64,000 nt of DNA from CAYLLN01 sp964384375. Lineage in GTDB: Bacteria; Planctomycetota; Planctomycetia; Pirellulales; Pirellulaceae. Below, in pieces: positions 60,269 through 64,000 of this stretch. How positions within the stretch are numbered: the first letter of the stretch is position 1; the number at the start of each line of letters is the position of its first letter. Position numbers and translations under genes: made by a program. The stretch is taken from NCBI GenBank assembly GCA_964384375.1, contig CAYLLN010000006.1:1-64000 (forward strand). Direction: 5' to 3'. The notes under the pieces are model-generated. The model made no database searches and was not told where the DNA came from. It saw only the letters and a program-made list of their open reading frames with translations.

Positions 60269-61966
60269 ATGACAAGACAGATTCCATTGCTCGCCGCACT
60301 CGTGTGCCTCATCAATTCGGTCGGACTGCGAGCGTCCGCCCAGGAGCCGTATGACCTTGTGATTCGGGGCGGGCGGATCGTCGATGGGACCGGCAATCCG
60401 TGGTTCGCGGGGGACGTGGCGATTCGGGGAGAGCGGATCGTCGCCATCGGCCGCGTTCCGCCAGGCGAAGCGAAACGGACGATCGACGCCAAGGGGCTCG
60501 TCGTTGCGCCCGGCTTCATCGATATGCACTCGCACAGCGATACGCTGCTTTTGGAGGACGGCCACGCCCAGAGCAAGATCCGTCAAGGAGTCACCACGGA
60601 AATCCTGGGCGAGGGAAGCTCGGCCGGGCCCTATGTCGGCAAGCTATCGCCGCAAAAGGTGCGCGTGGATGGCCATGAGAAGGAGTGGCGGACGCTCGGT
60701 GAATACTTTGCGGTGCTGGAAGAGGCGAAGTGCTCGGTCAATGTCGCGTCATACTGCGGCCTCGACAACGTCTGGCAATCAGTGATGGGACAATCGCACG
60801 AACGGCCGACGTCGGAGCAGTTCGAGCAGATGAAGAGGCTGCTCGATGAAGCGATGAGGGACGGCGCGATGGGCCTTTCGACGATGCTCGCCATGCCTCC
60901 GGGTTCGATTGCCACGACGGACGACTTGGTCGAACTGGCGAAGGTCGCCTCGAAACGGGGCGGCATCTATTCCACGCACAATCGGAACGAGGGAACGGAG
61001 GTGCTCGCCGCGATCGACGAGGCAATTGCGGTCGGCGAGCGGGCCGGCATCCCGGTCGATATCATCCACGTGAAGATCGCCGACCAGCAGCTCTGGGGCC
61101 GGATGAACGAGATCGTCGCCCGAATCGAAGCGGCTCGTGGGCGGGGTGTGAACGTGCAGACGAACGTTTATCCGTACACGCGCGGCAACAACAACCTGGC
61201 CAGCATCATCCCGCCGTGGGCCCACGAAGGAGGGAAGGCGAAGCTGCTCGCGCGGTTGAAGGACAGCGCTGAGCGCCAGCGGATGAAACGCGACATCCTG
61301 GGAGGCATTCCCGGCTGGTACAACCACTACACGGCGGTTGGCGGCGACTGGAGCCGGATGCTCGTCAGCGGCCGCGGGGCGTGGGAAGGGCTGACGATGG
61401 ACCGCGTCATCTCGCTGGCGAGCAAGGACAAATCGTCGACGCCCGAACCGCTCGACGTGCTGTTCGACTTGCTGATCGACGCCGACGGCTCGATCCCGAC
61501 CGTCTATGCCCACCACACGGAGGACGACATGCGGCTGGCCCTCGCGCAGCCGTGGTGCTCGATCGGCTCAGATGGTTCGGCGTATGCGATCGACGGACCT
61601 CTGCGGCGCGGCAATCCTCATCCGCGCAACTTCGGCACGTTCCCGCGGGTGCTCGGTGTTTATGTCCGCGAAACGAAGCTGCTCCGGCTGGAAGATGCTG
61701 TGCGGAAGATAACTTCACTGAATGCGGCCAAGCTCGGCATCACTGATCGCGGCCTCCTCCGGCCAGGCGCCTACGCCGACGTGACGCTCTTCGACGCCGA
61801 CCGGGTGATCGACAAGGCGACGTTTACCGCGCCGTTCGCCTACAACGAAGGGATCGAGTACGTGATCGTGAACGGACATGTCGTCCTCGACCACGGCGAA
61901 CACACAGGTGCGATGCCGGGGCGAGTAATTCGTGGGGTAGGCGTCCAGCCCGCCGAGTCCAATTGA
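60269..61966 (+). CDS. N-acyl-D-amino-acid deacylase (D-aminoacylase-like)
   Basis: A 565-residue exported amidohydrolase of the D-aminoacylase group. Signal peptide (1-24). The first metal motif is GFIDMHSHSDT (His87, His89); VEILGEGSS-like blocks are QGVTTEILGEGSSAGPYVGK; the later ligands are His in STHNRNEG, His in VDIIHVKIAD and Asp in CSIGSDGSAYAIDG. The C-terminal LLRPGAYADVTLFDADRVID closes the beta-sandwich. It would remove acyl groups from N-acyl-D-amino acids, for example from wall peptides. The start at 60269 begins the signal peptide. The PhyH gene follows by 28 bases, probably one transcript. Confidence 0.9.
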   Translation: MTRQIPLLAALVCLINSVGLRASAQEPYDLVIRGGRIVDGTGNPWFAGDVAIRGERIVAIGRVPPGEAKRTIDAKGLVVAPGFIDMHSHSDTLLLEDGHAQSKIRQGVTTEILGEGSSAGPYVGKLSPQKVRVDGHEKEWRTLGEYFAVLEEAKCSVNVASYCGLDNVWQSVMGQSHERPTSEQFEQMKRLLDEAMRDGAMGLSTMLAMPPGSIATTDDLVELAKVASKRGGIYSTHNRNEGTEVLAAIDEAIAVGERAGIPVDIIHVKIADQQLWGRMNEIVARIEAARGRGVNVQTNVYPYTRGNNNLASIIPPWAHEGGKAKLLARLKDSAERQRMKRDILGGIPGWYNHYTAVGGDWSRMLVSGRGAWEGLTMDRVISLASKDKSSTPEPLDVLFDLLIDADGSIPTVYAHHTEDDMRLALAQPWCSIGSDGSAYAIDGPLRRGNPHPRNFGTFPRVLGVYVRETKLLRLEDAVRKITSLNAAKLGITDRGLLRPGAYADVTLFDADRVIDKATFTAPFAYNEGIEYVIVNGHVVLDHGEHTGAMPGRVIRGVGVQPAESN

Positions 61967-61994
61967 GTTGGTCGGGCCTACGCGGCCGAATCCA

Positions 61995-62711
61995 ATGCCG
62001 AGCGACTATTCAGAGCGTCTGGCTCACGATGGATTTGTCGTCCTACCGAGCGTCTTGACGCCCGGTGAATGCAGGGAACTCGCCGAGGGGATCGGGTTGG
62101 CGCTTTTCGCATGCGATGATGAGTCTGCAGCCTTAAAGACTGGAGGCGCGATTTATGGAGCAAGGAACCTGCTCGATCTGTTCCCGCCGGCAGTTGACGT
62201 ATGGCGGAAGACGCCCTTAGTTCTGTTGCTGCGCGAGATACATGGCCCGCAATTTGGCCTCGTGCGAGGACTCTACTTCGACAAGCCGCCGAACGGATCG
62301 TGGAGCCTGCCCTGGCATCGCGATTTGACGATCGCGGTGCAAGACAACTCGCTGCCGAGCCGTGCGTTTCGCAATCCGACGCGGAAAGCAGGCGTGCCGC
62401 ACGTCGAAGCGACGGACGAAGTGTTGCGGCAGATGCTGACACTCCGGATTCACCTGGACGCCGCCACGCCGCAGAACGGTCCGCTGCAAGTGATTGCCGG
62501 ATCACATACGAACCGCGAAGCGCCGGGCGAAGGACCGCCGGTCGTTGTCTTGGCCCAGGCGGGGGACGTGCTGGCGATGCGGCCGCTACTCTTGCACGCC
62601 AGCGGCGAGTCGCTGCCGGGAACGACGCTGCACCGGCGGGTGATTCACCTAGAATTCGCTGCCCATGAGCAATTGCCGGATGGATACGCTTGGCAGCGGT
62701 TTGTACGGTAA
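61995..62711 (+). CDS. phytanoyl-CoA dioxygenase (PhyH) family protein
   Basis: A 238-residue Fe(II)/2-oxoglutarate-dependent oxygenase of the PhyH type. The iron site is readable: His108 and Asp110 in WSLPWHRDLTIAV and distal His200 in RPLLLHASGES; an arginine in LHRRVIHLEF would bind 2-oxoglutarate. FDKPPNGSWSLPWH and PLQVIAGSHTNREAPGEG are family-typical. The ATG at 61995 is preferred to a TTG upstream. The substrate is unknown; many planctomycete PhyH proteins are standalone. Convergent with the toxin gene. Confidence 0.87.
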   Translation: MPSDYSERLAHDGFVVLPSVLTPGECRELAEGIGLALFACDDESAALKTGGAIYGARNLLDLFPPAVDVWRKTPLVLLLREIHGPQFGLVRGLYFDKPPNGSWSLPWHRDLTIAVQDNSLPSRAFRNPTRKAGVPHVEATDEVLRQMLTLRIHLDAATPQNGPLQVIAGSHTNREAPGEGPPVVVLAQAGDVLAMRPLLLHASGESLPGTTLHRRVIHLEFAAHEQLPDGYAWQRFVR

Positions 62712-62731
62712 GGAAGCGTCGGTCAGCAGAT

Positions 62732-62990
62732 TCAACTCTTCAGGAACTGATCGTACTCACGATGGTGACCAATCCAAAACCAGACGAGCCCCTCTGTTCG
62801 GTCGCGGGCGAGCGCACGACAGTGCAAACCGACTCGTACCGACAAAAAATTAGGCGACTTTCTTGAGGCGAAGTGACGGGTGGTTGGGATCGTGCTGCAG
62901 AAGCGCGAAGTTCTTGTCTGCCAACTCCCGAACGGCGTCAGGTAGTTGCCGGTAGCAATACCAGAAGTCCGGAGTAGCGAAGTGCCTCAT
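62732..62990 (-). pseudogene. frameshifted RelE/ParE-type toxin
   Basis: The toxin of a type II pair, broken by a +1 shift. From ATG 62990 it reads MRHFATPDFWYCYRQLPDAV and on to RLKKVA, then TAA at 62852-62850 after 46 codons. Skipping one base there restores the rest of the family in the next frame: NFLSVRVGLHCRALARDRTE, GLVWFWIGHHREYDQFLKS, to TGA at 62732. Together about 85 residues, the normal size, with the RxxR...WFWIGHHxEYD ending of this RelE/ParE subfamily. The start overlaps the antitoxin stop as ATGA, the usual coupling. Unlikely to be active as read. Confidence 0.75.
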
Positions 62991-63184
62991 AGCGGCTTGG
63001 CGCGTCCCGCCTCAAAATGCTCGTCCGCACGATGGCCCGCATCATCGAGTTTTCCCGCGAGAATGTCGGCCTCAATGCGTCGATCCCATTCATCCGCCAG
63101 GTAGTTCTCAAACCAGCGGGCGAACGCCTCCAATTCGGCGCGTGGCAAGCCAGCCACGGCATCTTCAAGTTCACGGACACTCAT
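62987..63184 (-). CDS. antitoxin of a type II toxin-antitoxin pair
   Basis: A 65-residue protein, MSVRELEDAVAGLPRAELEA, then FARWFENYLADEWDRRIEAD and GKLDDAGHRADEHFEAGRAK. It matches the small helical antitoxin family paired with RelE/ParE-type toxins, with a C-terminal toxin-binding tail (EHFEAGRAKPL). GGAG is 6 bases before the ATG at 63184. Its stop codon overlaps the toxin start (ATGA), so translation is coupled. If the toxin is broken, the antitoxin is now an orphan that may still regulate its own promoter. Confidence 0.8.
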   Translation of the reverse strand: MSVRELEDAVAGLPRAELEAFARWFENYLADEWDRRIEADILAGKLDDAGHRADEHFEAGRAKPL

Positions 63185-63269
63185 TGGCAACTCCAGCGTT
63201 GACTTCCCGGCCGCTTCGGCAACGAAGCTTGCGATGCATTATACGCCGGGACGCAGGAACAGTACGGTT

Positions 63270-63974
63270 CTACCCACGATCGTGCCGCCGGACGACGTAC
63301 TTCGCCGCGGCACGCTGCGCGAGCTCGGCACGGCGGCTCGCTTTATAGCCGTGCTCGATCGCAAACCATTCGGCGAACCGCTCCCGGTCCTTGTAGCTCC
63401 GGTTGCGGCTATCGAGGATGTGCCCCAGCTCGTGGATCAGGACGTTGCTCAGGTAGAAGTCGCGCAGCGAGTCCTCCGTCCAGACGAGCTTCCAGCGGCG
63501 CCCGGCTTGTTCCCAGCGGGCACCGAACATCGACGCTTCGATCCGCTGAGCGGGCTTTGGCGGCTGGACGAACGATTCGACGAGCGACTCCTCGATCGGG
63601 TAGAGATAGATGGTGCTTCCCCACTGCATGCCGTAGCAGGGGGAGCGGCGCTTCTTCCGCGTCATCGTCGCGAGTTCGACCACCTGCAGATCGCGGAGCA
63701 TCCACTCCGGAAGCTGGCCGAGGCGGCGACGAACGTCGTCCTCGGTCACCACATGCCGAAAGCCGCGGCCGGGGTTGCGGACGATGACACGATAATCGCC
63801 GGTCCAGTCTTCCTCGGGCTCGTACCACGTTTCCGGTGGCAGATACGGGCCGCGAAGCATCGAGCCGCTTATGCGAGCTCGTTTCCCCATCGTCACCCAT
63901 CGACGCGACGCGCGAGCGGCAGCCAGATTGGCCGGCTCGGGGCGCTTCAGCGCGAGGTCGTGACGACGAGTCAT
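63270..63974 (-). CDS. zincin-like protein (HELGH motif)
   Basis: A 234-residue protein whose C-terminal part has a zinc-protease helix: FYLSNVLIHELGHILDSRNR, with His-Glu-x-x-His, then FAEWFAIEHGYKASRR as a possible third ligand (Glu or His in EWFAIEH). The N-terminal part has PYLPPETWYEPEEDWTGDY and RLGQLPEWMLRDLQVVELAT, with no known domain. It may be a metallopeptidase or a metal-binding relic. The start is uncertain: 63974 has no ribosome-binding site on its own strand, and an ATG at 63890 is an alternative. It lies upstream of the toxin-antitoxin genes on the same strand. Confidence 0.65.
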   Translation of the reverse strand: MTRRHDLALKRPEPANLAAARASRRWVTMGKRARISGSMLRGPYLPPETWYEPEEDWTGDYRVIVRNPGRGFRHVVTEDDVRRRLGQLPEWMLRDLQVVELATMTRKKRRSPCYGMQWGSTIYLYPIEESLVESFVQPPKPAQRIEASMFGARWEQAGRRWKLVWTEDSLRDFYLSNVLIHELGHILDSRNRSYKDRERFAEWFAIEHGYKASRRAELAQRAAAKYVVRRHDRG

Positions 63975-64000
63975 GGTTCGCAGGAGGTCGGTGGTAAGCT

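Overview
The window is bacterial, GC-rich and gene-dense, and its gene content points to a planctomycete, probably a Pirellulales-like lineage. The diagnostic families are a cysteine-rich YTV-type surface protein (5578-6495), a DUF1559 protein (8181-8933), a giant dehydrogenase-like protein with a C-terminal PVC-type cytochrome c domain (9030-12137), a secreted sulfatase, many small membrane proteins opening with an RYRLRTLL-like or NPYKSP-like N-terminus, and an NPCBM-domain protein. No rRNA, tRNA or CRISPR array was seen. The assignment rests on family recognition, not on a marker gene.

Layout. 1-3106 (minus strand): a run of small membrane-anchored proteins, including one with a flagellar FlgG-like domain, then a beta-carbonic anhydrase. 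3191-19379: mixed housekeeping and secreted genes (bestrophin-like channel, AroH chorismate mutase, YTV protein, beta-helix protein, DUF1559 protein, cytochrome/HEAT protein, FG-GAP protein, HAD phosphatase, LRR protein, M24 peptidase, Tat-like amidase), separated by hairpin-forming intergenic repeats. 19465-33039: the most striking block, two DUF4132/HEAT proteins meeting tail to tail, with the second followed upstream by a tightly overlapping minus-strand operon MoxR AAA+ ATPase > DUF5682 > CoxE-type VWA > SWIM zinc finger > DUF4132. This is the gene order of the Escherichia coli yehL-yehM-yehP-yehQ set with its yehI/molR DUF4132 relatives. 33096-45940: MFS transporter, amidohydrolase, enolase-superfamily enzyme, NPCBM protein, small membrane proteins, a Ser/Thr kinase fused to a degenerate receiver domain, a PQQ-type propeller, a suppressor-of-fused protein and a DUF1593-type nucleoside-hydrolase-like protein.

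45947-49022 is a damaged, mobile-element-rich stretch: a frameshifted CHC2 zinc-finger gene, a 36-bp perfect palindrome, a 19-codon stub of an IS110-type transposase cut by an IS3-family element, and an ISAs1-type element abutting it without a visible left end. 49106-63974 returns to ordinary chromosomal genes (SDR, bactofilin-like membrane protein, TPR-like protein, ExbD, XerD-like recombinase, GalE, acyltransferase, sulfatase, two amidohydrolases, PhyH-type dioxygenase) and ends with a toxin-antitoxin pair whose toxin is frameshifted and a zincin-like protein.

Functional links: the MoxR/VWA/SWIM/DUF5682/DUF4132 block reads as one co-translated module, in which a AAA+ ATPase and a MIDAS-type VWA protein probably remodel or load a partner and large HEAT-repeat DUF4132 proteins act as scaffold or effector. 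Its biological role is not established. The secreted sulfatase, beta-helix protein and deacylases fit a polysaccharide-degrading heterotroph. Starts were chosen from ribosome-binding-site spacing, signal peptides and overlaps; product names are family-level.
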